Source: Devosia sp. YR412 (GTDB lineage Bacteria > Pseudomonadota > Alphaproteobacteria > Rhizobiales > Devosiaceae). Taken from it: a stretch of 64,000 bases of DNA. The stretch covers positions 372,001 through 436,000 of the forward strand of contig NZ_FOFL01000001.1 in NCBI RefSeq assembly GCF_900110945.1, read 5' to 3'. The notes under the pieces are model-generated. The model ran no database searches. It was not told where the DNA came from and worked only from the letters and a program-made list of their open reading frames with translations. Position 1 is the stretch's first letter. Every line of letters starts with the position of its first letter. This document shows, one piece after another, positions 18,676 through 27,405 of this stretch. The translations under genes and the position numbers were made by a program.

Positions 18676-20574
18676 ATGACCAAGCGCAATTCAATGGCGG
18701 CGCGACTGCGCTACGCCTTCGACACCTCGATGTCGGCCGGACCGGTGGCGCTGATCGGCTGGCTGGCGGTGCTGTCGCTGATCGTCATTGTCATTGCCGC
18801 AATCCTGCTGGTCGGCCTGCAGCTGGCGCCCGAGGGGCAGCCGGCGGTCGATTTCCCCGAAGCCATGTGGGAAAGCCTGATGCGCTCGATGGATGCCGGC
18901 ACCGTGGCCGGCGACACCGGCTGGGGTTTTCGAGCCATCGGCCTCATCGTCACCATCGCCGGCATTTTCATCTTCTCGACGCTGATCGGCGTGCTCTCCT
19001 CGGGCATCGAGGGCAAGCTCGACGAGCTGCGCAAGGGCCGCAGCACCGTTTTGGAAGAGGATCACACCGTGATCCTCAACTGGAGCCCGTCGATCTTCGA
19101 CGTGATTGCCGAACTGGCGGTGGCCAATCGCAGCCGCAAGAAGCCGCGTATCGTCATCATGGCCGAGCGCGACAAGGTGGAAATGGAAGACGCCATTGCC
19201 GCCAAGGTCCCCAATCTCGGCCGCACCCGCGTCATCTGCCGCCATGGTGCGCCGACCGATATCCAGGACCTAGCCATCGTCTCGCCGCAGCATGCCCGCT
19301 CGATCATCGTGCTGTCGCCCGAGGACGAGGATGCCAATCATGCCGATAGCCAGGTGATCAAGACCCTGCTGGCGCTGGTCAATGATCCGCGCCGCCGCGC
19401 CAAACCCTATCGCATCGCCGCCGAAATCCGCGACAATGCCAATGCCGAAGTGGCGCGCGTCGTCGGTGGAACCGAGGCGCAACTGGTATTGGCCGATGAC
19501 CTGATCGCCCGCATTGTCGCCCATTCCAGCCGGCAGGCGGGCCTTTCGGCGGTCTATTCCGAACTGCTCGATTTCGACGGCTGCGAAATCTATACGCTCG
19601 AGCAGCAGGCGCTGACCGGCAACAGCTTTGGCGATGCACTGATGGCCTATGAAGGTTCGACGCTGATCGGTCTGGTCTCGCCCGATGGCCAGGTTGAGCT
19701 CAACCCGCCGATGGAAAGCCTGATCCCGGCCGGTGCCCGCGCCATCATCATTGCCGAGGACGATGCGGCTATCGCCATTGCCGCGGCGGCGATCTCGGTC
19801 GATCCCGAAGCCATCCGCCATGCCGCGCATCGCCCGGACCAGCCGGAACGCGTGCTGTTGCTCGGCTGGAACCGCCGCGCCCCGATCATCGTGCATGAGC
19901 TCAGCCGCTATGTCGCCGAGGGATCGATGCTGACCATTGCCGCCGACACGCCTGATCTCGACGATGTGGTGGCGGGCCTCTCCATCGCCAGCAGCAATCT
20001 CTCGGTCGAATATGGCCGGCTCGATACCACCAGCCGCGCCGCGCTCGATAGCCTGGATATCGCTGCCTACGACCATGTGCTGGTGCTGGGCTATTCGGAT
20101 ATCCTCGCGCCACAGCCGACCGATACCTCAACGCTGGTGACGCTGCTGCATCTGCGCAAGATCGCCGATGCGGCGGGCGTGCATATCAATGTGGTGTCGG
20201 AAATGGTCGATGTGCGCAATCGCGAGCTGGCGGAAGTGACCCGCGCCGACGATTTCGTCGTCAGCAACAAGCTGGTCAGCCTGATGCTGGCGCAGGCCTC
20301 GGAAAACGACAGCCTGGGCGCGATTTTCGACGACCTGCTGGATGAAGAAGGCTCGGAAATCTACATGCGTCCGGCCGAGGATTATGTGGCGCTTGGCATG
20401 CCGGTCAATTTCTACACGGTGACCCAGGCGGCCCGCGAGCGCGGCGAAGTGGCCATCGGCTATCACCGTCCGCGCGAGGGCGCCAAGGCCAATGGCATAT
20501 TGGTCAATCCGCGCAAGTCGGCGGCGGTGGACTATCTGGCGGGCGACCGGCTGATTGTTTTGGCACGGGACTGA
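18676..20574 (+). CDS. CASTOR/POLLUX-related putative ion channel
   Basis: A 632-residue membrane protein with hydrophobic segments at about 24-50 and 92-112 flanking a pore-like loop (EAMWESLMRSMDAGT). Two RCK/TrkA-N-like cytoplasmic regions follow: DHTVILNWSPSIFDVIAEL (about 130-148) and RVLLLGWNRRAPIIVHEL (about 393-410). This is the layout of the CASTOR/POLLUX family, known in plants as nuclear-envelope cation channels and found widely in bacteria with an unproven role. It is a stand-alone gene; the tRNA lies downstream. Confidence 0.87.
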   Translation: MTKRNSMAARLRYAFDTSMSAGPVALIGWLAVLSLIVIVIAAILLVGLQLAPEGQPAVDFPEAMWESLMRSMDAGTVAGDTGWGFRAIGLIVTIAGIFIFSTLIGVLSSGIEGKLDELRKGRSTVLEEDHTVILNWSPSIFDVIAELAVANRSRKKPRIVIMAERDKVEMEDAIAAKVPNLGRTRVICRHGAPTDIQDLAIVSPQHARSIIVLSPEDEDANHADSQVIKTLLALVNDPRRRAKPYRIAAEIRDNANAEVARVVGGTEAQLVLADDLIARIVAHSSRQAGLSAVYSELLDFDGCEIYTLEQQALTGNSFGDALMAYEGSTLIGLVSPDGQVELNPPMESLIPAGARAIIIAEDDAAIAIAAAAISVDPEAIRHAAHRPDQPERVLLLGWNRRAPIIVHELSRYVAEGSMLTIAADTPDLDDVVAGLSIASSNLSVEYGRLDTTSRAALDSLDIAAYDHVLVLGYSDILAPQPTDTSTLVTLLHLRKIADAAGVHINVVSEMVDVRNRELAEVTRADDFVVSNKLVSLMLAQASENDSLGAIFDDLLDEEGSEIYMRPAEDYVALGMPVNFYTVTQAARERGEVAIGYHRPREGAKANGILVNPRKSAAVDYLAGDRLIVLARD

Positions 20575-20653
20575 CGAAAAGCCCCGTTGCGCGGATCACC
20601 CGCTTTGGTTAGGTTGCGCCCGTTCAGCCGGGGCATGGCCCCGCGTGACGGAT

Positions 20654-20730
<77 letters not shown>

Positions 20731-20769
20731 ATTTCCTGATCTTTCCTAGCGATAGCCGTGGCGCCTCTG

Positions 20770-21717
20770 TCAGGCGATGGCGCCTTCGAATTGCTCGGCA
20801 GCCGTGCCGGGCAGGGCGGCGGGTGTTTCGCGGGCATAGCGGGCGGGCGACAGGCCGACGTCACGGGTGAAGGCAACGCTGAAGGCGCTGGCCGAGCGAT
20901 AGCCGACCTGCCGGGCGATTTCGCCAATGCTGGCATCGCCCTTGCGCAACAGGTTCTTGGCCACGGCCAGCCGCCAGGCGGTCAGATATTCCATCGGCGC
21001 CATGCCGACAGCGCCCTGGAAGCGCTCATGGAAACCCGAGCGGGAGAGGGCGGCCTCGCGGGCCAGTTCGGCTACGCTCCAGCCACGTTCGGGCCGGGCA
21101 TGCATGCCGCGGATGGCGACGGCCAGCCGCTCATCCGCCAGGCCGCGCAGCAGTCCGGGCATATGGCCCATCTCGCCGCTCGAGCGCAGGGCCTCGATCA
21201 GCAGCACTTCGAGCAGGTGCTGCAGCACCACTTCCCGGCCGGGCTTGCTGCCCACGGCCTCGTCGCCCAGCAATTGCATCAGCATGGCCAGGCGGTGCTC
21301 CCCCCGCACCACTACAAGTTCGGGCAAGAGGGACGAGAGCAGGCGCGCGTCGTCGGACTGGAAGATGCAATAGCCGACCAGCGCCCGCATATCGATCGGG
21401 CCGTCGATGGCGCCGACGCGATAGCCGCCGCCGGGCAGGATGACCGGATTGATCACCTCGTCCCGGTCGGTACTGGGGACGTCGCTCCACATCCAGAAAT
21501 CCTGCGCCGAGGGAATGAGGATGAAATCGCCCGCATTGACGGTGACCGCCTCGCCCTTGCCGTCGCCATAGATCAGGCTCCCCTTGAGCACGGCGACATA
21601 ATATGGATTGGGCGACTGGGTGCGCCGCACCCGCCAGGCACCCGACCCGGTGACGCATTTGGAAAACGGCGCGCCGGGCTGCAGCAGGCCAACCATCTGC
21701 GCAAGGGGATCAGCCAT
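20770..21717 (-). CDS. AraC-family transcriptional regulator with cupin N-terminus
   Basis: A 315-residue regulator. A Cupin_6-type ligand domain (about 1-190) precedes a C-terminal pair of AraC helix-turn-helix motifs (about 205-300; [17 protein letters not shown] and [25 protein letters not shown]). The start [12 protein letters not shown] at 21717 is chosen because a longer in-frame start would run through the divergent promoter and its inverted repeat. Regulators of this subfamily usually control the reductase gene beside them, here a divergent SDR. Confidence 0.88.
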   Translation of the reverse strand: MADPLAQMVGLLQPGAPFSKCVTGSGAWRVRRTQSPNPYYVAVLKGSLIYGDGKGEAVTVNAGDFILIPSAQDFWMWSDVPSTDRDEVINPVILPGGGYRVGAIDGPIDMRALVGYCIFQSDDARLLSSLLPELVVVRGEHRLAMLMQLLGDEAVGSKPGREVVLQHLLEVLLIEALRSSGEMGHMPGLLRGLADERLAVAIRGMHARPERGWSVAELAREAALSRSGFHERFQGAVGMAPMEYLTAWRLAVAKNLLRKGDASIGEIARQVGYRSASAFSVAFTRDVGLSPARYARETPAALPGTAAEQFEGAIA

Positions 21718-21739
21718 TCTGGACTCATTCGCAATTATC

Positions 21740-21766
21740 TTGGACGTTTGAATATAGAACGTCCAA
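21740..21766. promoter_or_regulatory. Perfect inverted repeat between the araC-type and SDR genes
   Basis: TTGGACGTT (21740-21748) and AACGTCCAA (21758-21766) form perfect 9-bp arms around a 9-nt AT-rich spacer. The repeat lies 23 bases before the regulator start and 48 bases before the SDR start. This is the natural place for an operator that couples the divergent genes. Confidence 0.65.
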
Positions 21767-21814
21767 TGCCGCGTGACCATCTCCTGTTCGGCCAATCAAG
21801 AACAGGATCATGCC

Positions 21815-22573
21815 ATGACTGAAATTACCCGTATCGCACTCGTCACCGGCGCCAATCAGGGCATCGGGCTGCAGATCGCCAAAGACCTCGCGGCCGACGG
21901 CCTGACGGTGCTGCTTGCGTCGCGCAATCTCGAGCGCGGCAAGGCTGCCGCCCAGACCCTGGCCGGCGAAATTCACCCCATCCAGCTCGACGTCACCGAC
22001 GCGGCATCCATCCAGGCCGCCGTGGCGCAGGTGGAACAGCAGTTCGGCCGCCTCGACATCCTGGTCAACAATGCCGCCATTTCCCGCGCCAATGGCCCGG
22101 AAAGCGAGACCATGCAGAGCTATATCCAGCGCTCGCGGGCGACGCTGATCTCGGTGGATGAAGTGCGCACCATCTGGGAGACCAATGTGTTCGGCGTGCT
22201 CTCGGTCACCCAGGCCTTCGTGCCGCTGCTGCGCAAGTCGGCCGGCGCCCGAATCGTCAATGTGTCGAGCGGGCTGGGTTCGCTGACCATCAATGCCACG
22301 CCCCATCCCTATCGGGCGACGTTCAATCCCGGCTATGGCGCGTCCAAGACTGCGCTCAACGCCATCACCTTGGCCTTTGCCATCGATCTCGAAGCCGAAG
22401 GCATCAAGGTCAATGCCGTGACCCCCGGCTTTACCGCGACTGCGCTGAACAATTTCGAGGGCAACGAGACGGTGGAGCAGGGCGCGGCAGAAGCGGTCCG
22501 CGTGGCTCTGCTCGGCTCTGATGGCCCGAGCGGCACCTTCACCGGGTCGGTCAACGAAACCTATCCCTGGTAA
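21815..22573 (+). CDS. Short-chain dehydrogenase/reductase
   Basis: A 252-residue cytosolic NAD(P)-dependent oxidoreductase of the classical SDR type. The nucleotide motif TGANQGIGL is near the N-terminus, NNAA follows mid-domain, and the catalytic Ser (VNVSSGLGS) and YGASK motif come later. Wording of the motifs resembles carbonyl-reductase-like SDRs that act on small carbonyls. The ATG at 21815 has AGGA upstream; an upstream in-frame start overlaps the promoter. It is probably controlled by the divergent AraC regulator. Confidence 0.9.
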   Translation: MTEITRIALVTGANQGIGLQIAKDLAADGLTVLLASRNLERGKAAAQTLAGEIHPIQLDVTDAASIQAAVAQVEQQFGRLDILVNNAAISRANGPESETMQSYIQRSRATLISVDEVRTIWETNVFGVLSVTQAFVPLLRKSAGARIVNVSSGLGSLTINATPHPYRATFNPGYGASKTALNAITLAFAIDLEAEGIKVNAVTPGFTATALNNFEGNETVEQGAAEAVRVALLGSDGPSGTFTGSVNETYPW

Positions 22574-22583
22574 TTCCATACGA

Positions 22584-22606
22584 TCCGCCGGCATCCGGCT
22601 GGCGGA
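22584..22606. terminator. Weak hairpin between convergent genes
   Basis: TCCGCC and GGCGGA pair around an imperfect GC-rich inner stem just after the SDR stop. No T run follows, so termination is only a possibility. Confidence 0.3.
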
Positions 22607-22630
22607 CCGATCATACTGCTGGCCGCGCGA

Positions 22631-23056
22631 TCAGCGCGGGCTGAGTTCGATCACCGGAATAACGTCGCGGCTGGTCTTTTCCTTGTAGTCGGCAAACTGC
22701 GGGAAAAGGCTGGCTTGGCGGGCATAGATGGTGTCGCGTTCTTCGCCGTCGAGCACGCGGGCGCGCACCGGCAGGCGGGTGATGGTCGTGCCGTCGCCGA
22801 CCGAGATATCCAGCTCGGGATTGGCCACCACATTATGATACCAGGCCGGATCCTTGGGGCCGCCGGCATAGGAGGCGAAGACGTAGTAGGGGCCCTTGTC
22901 GTCTTCGTGCAGGAACATCAACGGCTGGGTGCGCTCGAGGCCGGTCTTGGCGCCGATCGAATGCAGCAGCAACACCGGAGCGTTTTCGAAATAGCCGCCG
23001 GGCTTGCCGCCCTTGCTGTTGAAATCGGCGATGACCTGATCGTTGAAGTCGCTCAT
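22631..23056 (-). CDS. Deazaflavin-dependent nitroreductase (DDN)/F420H2-quinone-reductase family protein
   Basis: A 141-residue protein with the split-barrel flavin-binding fold of the DDN family. Characteristic segments are LLLHSIGAKTGLERTQPLMFL (about 29-49), YVFASYAGGPKDPAWYHNVVANP (about 57-79) and a late QASLFPQFADY. Members in actinobacteria use F420; in alphaproteobacteria the cofactor is uncertain and may be FMN. The start MSDFNDQVI is taken because the upstream extension is basic and low-complexity. Confidence 0.85.
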   Translation of the reverse strand: MSDFNDQVIADFNSKGGKPGGYFENAPVLLLHSIGAKTGLERTQPLMFLHEDDKGPYYVFASYAGGPKDPAWYHNVVANPELDISVGDGTTITRLPVRARVLDGEERDTIYARQASLFPQFADYKEKTSRDVIPVIELSPR

Positions 23057-23096
23057 GTGCTGGCCTTGTCGGTGCGGGGTTGCGGTGACGCTAAAG

Positions 23097-24221
23097 CTAG
23101 TGCGCGGGTGCGGGCGGAACAAGGGGGACGCGTCCAGCCGCCCAGGCGGGTAGCGTTTCAGCCGGGCGCTTGCCGATGATGGCATCGGCCAGACCCGAGG
23201 CGATCAGCGGGCCGAGCTTGAAGCCATGGCCGGAACAGGCGCTGAGCACCCAGCCGGCCGGGCCGATCGGCTCGACAACAAAGCCTTCGTCGTCGGTGAC
23301 GGTATAATAGCAGACCTTGCGCTCAAGGATTTTGTACTCGTCGAACCGGGCGAAGATTGCGGCCGCAGACTCGAGCACGGGCGCGACGTCGGCTTCGGTA
23401 GCAATACGGTCATCGCTGCCCTGGCCGCGCCGGGTGAAGATGTGATCGCCGATCTTGAGCCGGGTGCCGCCACGTGGCGGCAAGATATAGGCGCCGTGAC
23501 CGCCGCCGCTATCGACCAGCACCGGCGCTCCAGACCAGGCCTTGGTGAGATCGGCTGGCGGCTCTAGATAGAGCAGCAATTGCCGCGATGGCACCATGCG
23601 GGTCTTGGTGGCCGGTAGCAGTTCGGGCACCCAGGCGCCGGCCGCGACAACCACCAGATCGGCGTCATGACGCACGCCGCCCGCCGTCAGGCTGCCCTTG
23701 GCCGCATCAATGTCTTCGACGCGCGTCTGGGGATGCAGCGACACGCCGTGTTCGGCAACCCAGCGCGCGAGGTCGGTGACGATCCGGTTGGCGAACAGCA
23801 TGCCGGCGCCGCCTGCTTCGAAGGCAGAGCTGACGCCATCGGCATGCAGCATGGGCAGGCGCGTGGCGACTTCGGCGGGCGAGATAATACGGTGCGAGAC
23901 GCCGACGCGATCCAGTTCGGCGGCCGAGGCAGACCAGTCGGTATTTTCGCGGGCGACGAAGACCATGTTGGTCGGCATGTAATGGGTAGCGCCAATGTCG
24001 GCCCAGAGCTGGTCATAGGTCGCGAAGGCCTGTGGCATCAGCGCGCCATAGCCTGGCAGGTGGCCATAGGAATGGCGGGTGATGCGGTGCTCGTCAAACG
24101 AAGACGAGCCCGGATTGGGGATGGTGCCCGTGTCGAACAGCGACACATCCACGCCGCGCTTGCGCAGCGCCCAGGCCAGCGACAGGCCGGCGATTCCGGC
24201 TCCGACGATCGATACACGCAC
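23097..24221 (-). CDS. FAD-dependent oxidoreductase of the DAO/sarcosine-oxidase type
   Basis: A 374-residue flavoenzyme. An N-terminal Rossmann GAGIAGLSLAWALRKRG binds FAD, and the C-terminal SACSGHGFKLGPLIASGLAD is the typical flavin-closing block. This type oxidises amines or amino acids to imines. The GTG start at 24221 is chosen because GGAG lies exactly 7 nt upstream; an ATG ten codons earlier has no such site. It shares a 196-bp divergent promoter region with the first monooxygenase gene of the sulfur regulon, where one of the 19-bp operators lies, so co-regulation is plausible. Confidence 0.88.
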   Translation of the reverse strand: MRVSIVGAGIAGLSLAWALRKRGVDVSLFDTGTIPNPGSSSFDEHRITRHSYGHLPGYGALMPQAFATYDQLWADIGATHYMPTNMVFVARENTDWSASAAELDRVGVSHRIISPAEVATRLPMLHADGVSSAFEAGGAGMLFANRIVTDLARWVAEHGVSLHPQTRVEDIDAAKGSLTAGGVRHDADLVVVAAGAWVPELLPATKTRMVPSRQLLLYLEPPADLTKAWSGAPVLVDSGGGHGAYILPPRGGTRLKIGDHIFTRRGQGSDDRIATEADVAPVLESAAAIFARFDEYKILERKVCYYTVTDDEGFVVEPIGPAGWVLSACSGHGFKLGPLIASGLADAIIGKRPAETLPAWAAGRVPLVPPAPAH

Positions 24222-24355
24222 GACGTTTCTCCATTCTGGCTCATGCCGCACAAAATCACTCGCAGAGTTCGGCCGCCTTAGGCGCAGCTTGCTGCGGATA
24301 TCCCGGAACAGAAAAAGCCTGCTGAATATGGGGCCGACACGGCCTCAACCTATTT

Positions 24356-24374
24356 ATCTACCAACTTGCTAGAC
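24356..24374. promoter_or_regulatory. 19-bp operator candidate, copy 1 (putative Rrf2 site)
   Basis: ATCTAC-CAACTTG-CTAGAC, an inverted repeat with TCTA / TAGA cores and a 7-nt spacer. It lies 43 bases before the first monooxygenase gene and between it and the divergent oxidoreductase. It matches three other sites at 27373, 33780 and 35315 in arm sequence and spacing. Confidence 0.6.
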
Positions 24375-24417
24375 TTAAAGTCCACGCATTGAATTGACCC
24401 AATTTGCGGGACTTTAG

Positions 24418-25425
24418 ATGAGCTACGCATTGAGCGTTCTGGACAAGAGCCCGATTCTGCGCGGGGAGACGTCGACCGAGGCGTTACAGCGAACAGTCGC
24501 GCTGGCGCAACGCGCCGAGTCGCTGGGCTACCATCGCTTCTGGGTCGCCGAACACCACAATACGCCGGACCTGGCGAGCGCGTCGCCGGAGATCCTGCTT
24601 GCCTTTATCGCCGCGCACACACGGCATATCCGTATCGGCTCGGGCGGGGTGATGCTGCAGCATTACAGCCCCTACAAGGTGGCCGAGAATTTCAATCTCT
24701 TGGCCTCGCTTGCCCCCGATCGCGTCGATGTCGGTATCGGCAAGGCGCCCGGTGGCTTTCCGATTTCGACCAATGCTCTGCAGGCCGGTCGCGATCCGGC
24801 GCGCAAGCCTGATTTCGCGGAGCAGCTGCGCCAGCTCGATGGCTTCCTTGGCGCGGATGCGACCAAGCGGCCTGAGGGTCTGGATGCCACCCCGCGGCCA
24901 GCGCAGCCGGGTGAACGCCACCTGTTAGGCGCCAGCGTCGAAAGTGCGGCACTGGCGGCAGAACTGGGCTGGAATTTCGTCTTTGCCCGGCACCTGAACG
25001 GCGACGACGCTATCCTGTCGGCGGCCATTTCCACCTATCGCGATGTGACCGGGCGCCCGCCCATCTTGGCGCTGGCCGCGGTGGTTGCGCCATCGGCCGA
25101 AGAGGCCAGGGCACAGGCGGCCCTGTTCACGCCCTATCGCGTCACCATTCCCGGCGGGCAGAGCGTTACGGTGGGCAGCGAGGCCCAGGCTGCCGAATAT
25201 GCCCGGCAGGCCGGCGTCACCGACTATAGCGTCGAACGCCGCGCCTCGACGGCGCTGGCCGGCACGGGCGAGGACATCATCGACGCCCTCGACAGCCTGG
25301 CCGACCACCACGGCATCGAGGAATTCATCATAGATTTCGGCAATGCCGGCGACAGCCGCGCCATCGCCCTCGAACTGGTGGCTGCGGCTCTCCATCCCGC
25401 GCGCCCTACAGCCCTTTCTGCATAA
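24418..25425 (+). CDS. Luciferase-like flavin monooxygenase (MsnO8 type)
   Basis: A 335-residue TIM-barrel monooxygenase that uses reduced FMN supplied by a separate reductase. The family blocks RFWVAEHHNTPDLASASPEI (about 40-59), IRIGSGGVMLQHYSPYKVAENF (about 71-92) and VDVGIGKAPGG are clear and typical of the MsnO8 subgroup, to which CmoO (YtmO) of Bacillus sulfur metabolism is related. It is the first gene of a unit with the NtaA-type monooxygenase (13-bp gap) and a GNAT acetyltransferase. The substrate cannot be read from sequence. An organosulfur compound is inferred from context. Confidence 0.88.
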   Translation: MSYALSVLDKSPILRGETSTEALQRTVALAQRAESLGYHRFWVAEHHNTPDLASASPEILLAFIAAHTRHIRIGSGGVMLQHYSPYKVAENFNLLASLAPDRVDVGIGKAPGGFPISTNALQAGRDPARKPDFAEQLRQLDGFLGADATKRPEGLDATPRPAQPGERHLLGASVESAALAAELGWNFVFARHLNGDDAILSAAISTYRDVTGRPPILALAAVVAPSAEEARAQAALFTPYRVTIPGGQSVTVGSEAQAAEYARQAGVTDYSVERRASTALAGTGEDIIDALDSLADHHGIEEFIIDFGNAGDSRAIALELVAAALHPARPTALSA

Positions 25426-25438
25426 TCGGAGCCTTCCA

Positions 25439-26773
25439 ATGAGCCAGAAACGCATTCCCTTCGGCATCATGCTGCACGGCCCCGGCGGCCATATGAACGC
25501 CTGGAAGCATCCCAGCGTCCCGGCCGATGCCAGCGTCAATTTCGACTATATCCTCGAGACCACGAAGCGCGCCGAGGCTGCGGGCATTGCCTTCGCCTTC
25601 GTGGCGGATGGGCTCTATATCAACGAGCAGTCGATCCCGCATTTCCTCAACCGCTTCGAGCCGATTGCGCTGCTGTCGGCCCTGGCGGCGGTGACGAGGA
25701 AGATCGGCCTCGTCGGCACGCTCTCCACCTCCTATAGCGATCCCTTCACCGTGGCGCGGCAGTTCGCCTCGATTGACCTGCTCAGCAACGGCCGCGCCGG
25801 CTGGAATGCAGTGACTTCGCCGCTCGAAGGCTCGGCCAAGAATTATGGCCGCGCCAACCACCCCGACCACGCCCTGCGCTACGAGATTGCCGGCGAGCAT
25901 ATCGAGATCGTCAAGGGCCTGTGGGACAGCTGGGACGATGATGCCTTTGTGCGCGATCGCAGCACCGGCCAGTTCGCCGATTTCTCGAAACTGCATCGGC
26001 TCAATTTCAAGGGAAAATTCCACTCCGCGGAAGGCCCGCTCAACATCCAGCGCTCGCCGCAGGGCCAGACGGTGCTGTTCCAGGCTGGTGGGTCGGATGC
26101 CGGTATCGAGCTGGCCGGGCGCCATGCCGATGCGGTGTTTGCCGGGGCGGCCTCGATTGCCGAAAACCGCGAGTTGGCGCAAAAGCTCAAGGCCAGCGCC
26201 GTGGCGCATGGCCGTGGCGCCGATGCCATCAAGGTGCTGCCGGGCATCGGGCCGATCGTCGGCTCGACCGAGGCCGAGGCGCAGCGCAAGTATGAAGAGA
26301 TTCGCGAGCTGGTGAATGTCAGCGAGGCCCTGGCCTATCTCGGCCGGTTCTTCGATCACCACGATTTCGCGCAATATGACGTCGATGCGCCGTTCCCGGA
26401 ATTGGGTGACCTTGGTGCCAACAACTTCAAGTCGGGCACCGATCGCATCAAGCGCGTGGCCAAGGAAAACGGTCAGACCCTGCGTGAAGTGGCGCTGGAA
26501 TCGGTGACCCCGCGCAGCGAATTCGTCGGCACGGCCGAGCAGATCGCCGACAAGATCGAGGAATGGGTCGATACCGGTGCATCCGACGGTTTCGTGCTCG
26601 GCTTCCCGGTCCAGGGCGTTGGCCTCGACGATTTCGAGCGCGAAGTGCTGCCGATCCTCGAGCAGCGCGGCCGTCATTCGCGGGAGCAGATTGGCGATAC
26701 GCTGCGCGACCATCTCGGACTGCCGTTCCGCGAGAGCCGCTATGCGCTCGATGACGCGAAGGCGGCTGTGTGA
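25439..26773 (+). CDS. NtaA/SnaA/DszA-family FMN-dependent monooxygenase
   Basis: A 444-residue two-component flavin monooxygenase. Typical blocks are GGHMNAWKHP (about 20-29), LSTSYSDPFTVARQFASIDLLSNGRAGWNAVTS (about 98-130) and AGGSDAGIELAGRHADAVF. The family opens C-N, C-S or related bonds in nitrilotriacetate, pristinamycin precursor, dibenzothiophene sulfone and, as CmoJ (YtnJ), N-acetyl-S-substituted cysteines. The ATG at 25439 has GGAG 7 nt upstream. The stop overlaps the GNAT gene (TGATG). A matching flavin reductase gene lies at 33928. Confidence 0.92.
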   Translation: MSQKRIPFGIMLHGPGGHMNAWKHPSVPADASVNFDYILETTKRAEAAGIAFAFVADGLYINEQSIPHFLNRFEPIALLSALAAVTRKIGLVGTLSTSYSDPFTVARQFASIDLLSNGRAGWNAVTSPLEGSAKNYGRANHPDHALRYEIAGEHIEIVKGLWDSWDDDAFVRDRSTGQFADFSKLHRLNFKGKFHSAEGPLNIQRSPQGQTVLFQAGGSDAGIELAGRHADAVFAGAASIAENRELAQKLKASAVAHGRGADAIKVLPGIGPIVGSTEAEAQRKYEEIRELVNVSEALAYLGRFFDHHDFAQYDVDAPFPELGDLGANNFKSGTDRIKRVAKENGQTLREVALESVTPRSEFVGTAEQIADKIEEWVDTGASDGFVLGFPVQGVGLDDFEREVLPILEQRGRHSREQIGDTLRDHLGLPFRESRYALDDAKAAV

Positions 26774-27291
26774 TGGCTGATATCTTCATCGACGCCAAGC
26801 CGACGGACGAGATTGCCCGGCCTTTGGTCGAGCAACTCACCGACGAGTACCAGCGCCGCTATGGCGACTTCTTTGAAAAGGGCGGCGCTGCGGTCGAAAT
26901 GAACCGCTATCCGGCGGAGCGCTTTGCGGCACCCGATGGGGCGTTCATCCTGCTGCTGCGCGACGGCCAGCCGATCGCCGGTGGTGCCTTCATGCGCTAT
27001 GACGAGAATACCGCCGAGTTCAAGCGAATGTGGACCGATGGCGATCATCGCCGCCAGGGGCTGGCGCAGCGCGTGCTGGCCGAGCTGGAAAATCGGGCGG
27101 CGCTGCAGGGCTATAGCAAGGTCTATCTGACCACCGGCTTCCGCCAGCCCGAAGCTGCGGCGCTCTATCTCAAGTCCGGCTACACAGCCCTCTTTGACCT
27201 GAATGCTGATCTGGAGACCATCCAGACCCTGCCCTTTACCAAGGCGCTGCCAGTGTTTCAGGGCGAACGCAACGAACGCCTGACAGCCTAG
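26773..27291 (+). CDS. GNAT-family N-acetyltransferase
   Basis: A 172-residue acetyl-CoA-dependent acetyltransferase. The acetyl-CoA loop appears as MWTDGDHRRQGLAQRVL (about 76-92), followed by the usual AALYLKSGY block. It is translationally coupled to the monooxygenase before it. In the Bacillus snaA/cmo pathway a GNAT enzyme acetylates the amino group of S-substituted cysteines before a CmoJ-type monooxygenase acts. The same pairing here suggests an equivalent step, which is inference. Confidence 0.87.
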   Translation: MADIFIDAKPTDEIARPLVEQLTDEYQRRYGDFFEKGGAAVEMNRYPAERFAAPDGAFILLLRDGQPIAGGAFMRYDENTAEFKRMWTDGDHRRQGLAQRVLAELENRAALQGYSKVYLTTGFRQPEAAALYLKSGYTALFDLNADLETIQTLPFTKALPVFQGERNERLTA

Positions 27292-27295
27292 GTCA

Positions 27296-27317
27296 CGGGG
27301 GACAAAATTGTCCCCCG
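27296..27317. terminator. Perfect hairpin after the GNAT gene
   Basis: CGGGGGACA and TGTCCCCCG form a 9-bp stem with a 4-nt AAAT loop, four bases after the stop. There is no T run, so it may be a Rho-assisted terminator or an mRNA 3' end protector. Confidence 0.5.
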
Positions 27318-27372
27318 ACGCCCCAAACACAGAACGCCAGCACATTGCGATGCACGGTCGTTCGAAACTAAT

Positions 27373-27391
27373 GTCTATAATATTGATAGAC
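27373..27391. promoter_or_regulatory. 19-bp operator candidate, copy 2 (putative Rrf2 site)
   Basis: GTCTAT-AATATTG-ATAGAC, a perfect 6-bp inverted repeat with a 7-nt spacer, 14 bases before the ABC transporter gene. A perfect -10 hexamer TATAAT (27376-27381) lies inside it, which fits repression by promoter occlusion. Confidence 0.7.
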
Positions 27392-27405
27392 TAAGAGGTC
27401 GCGAA

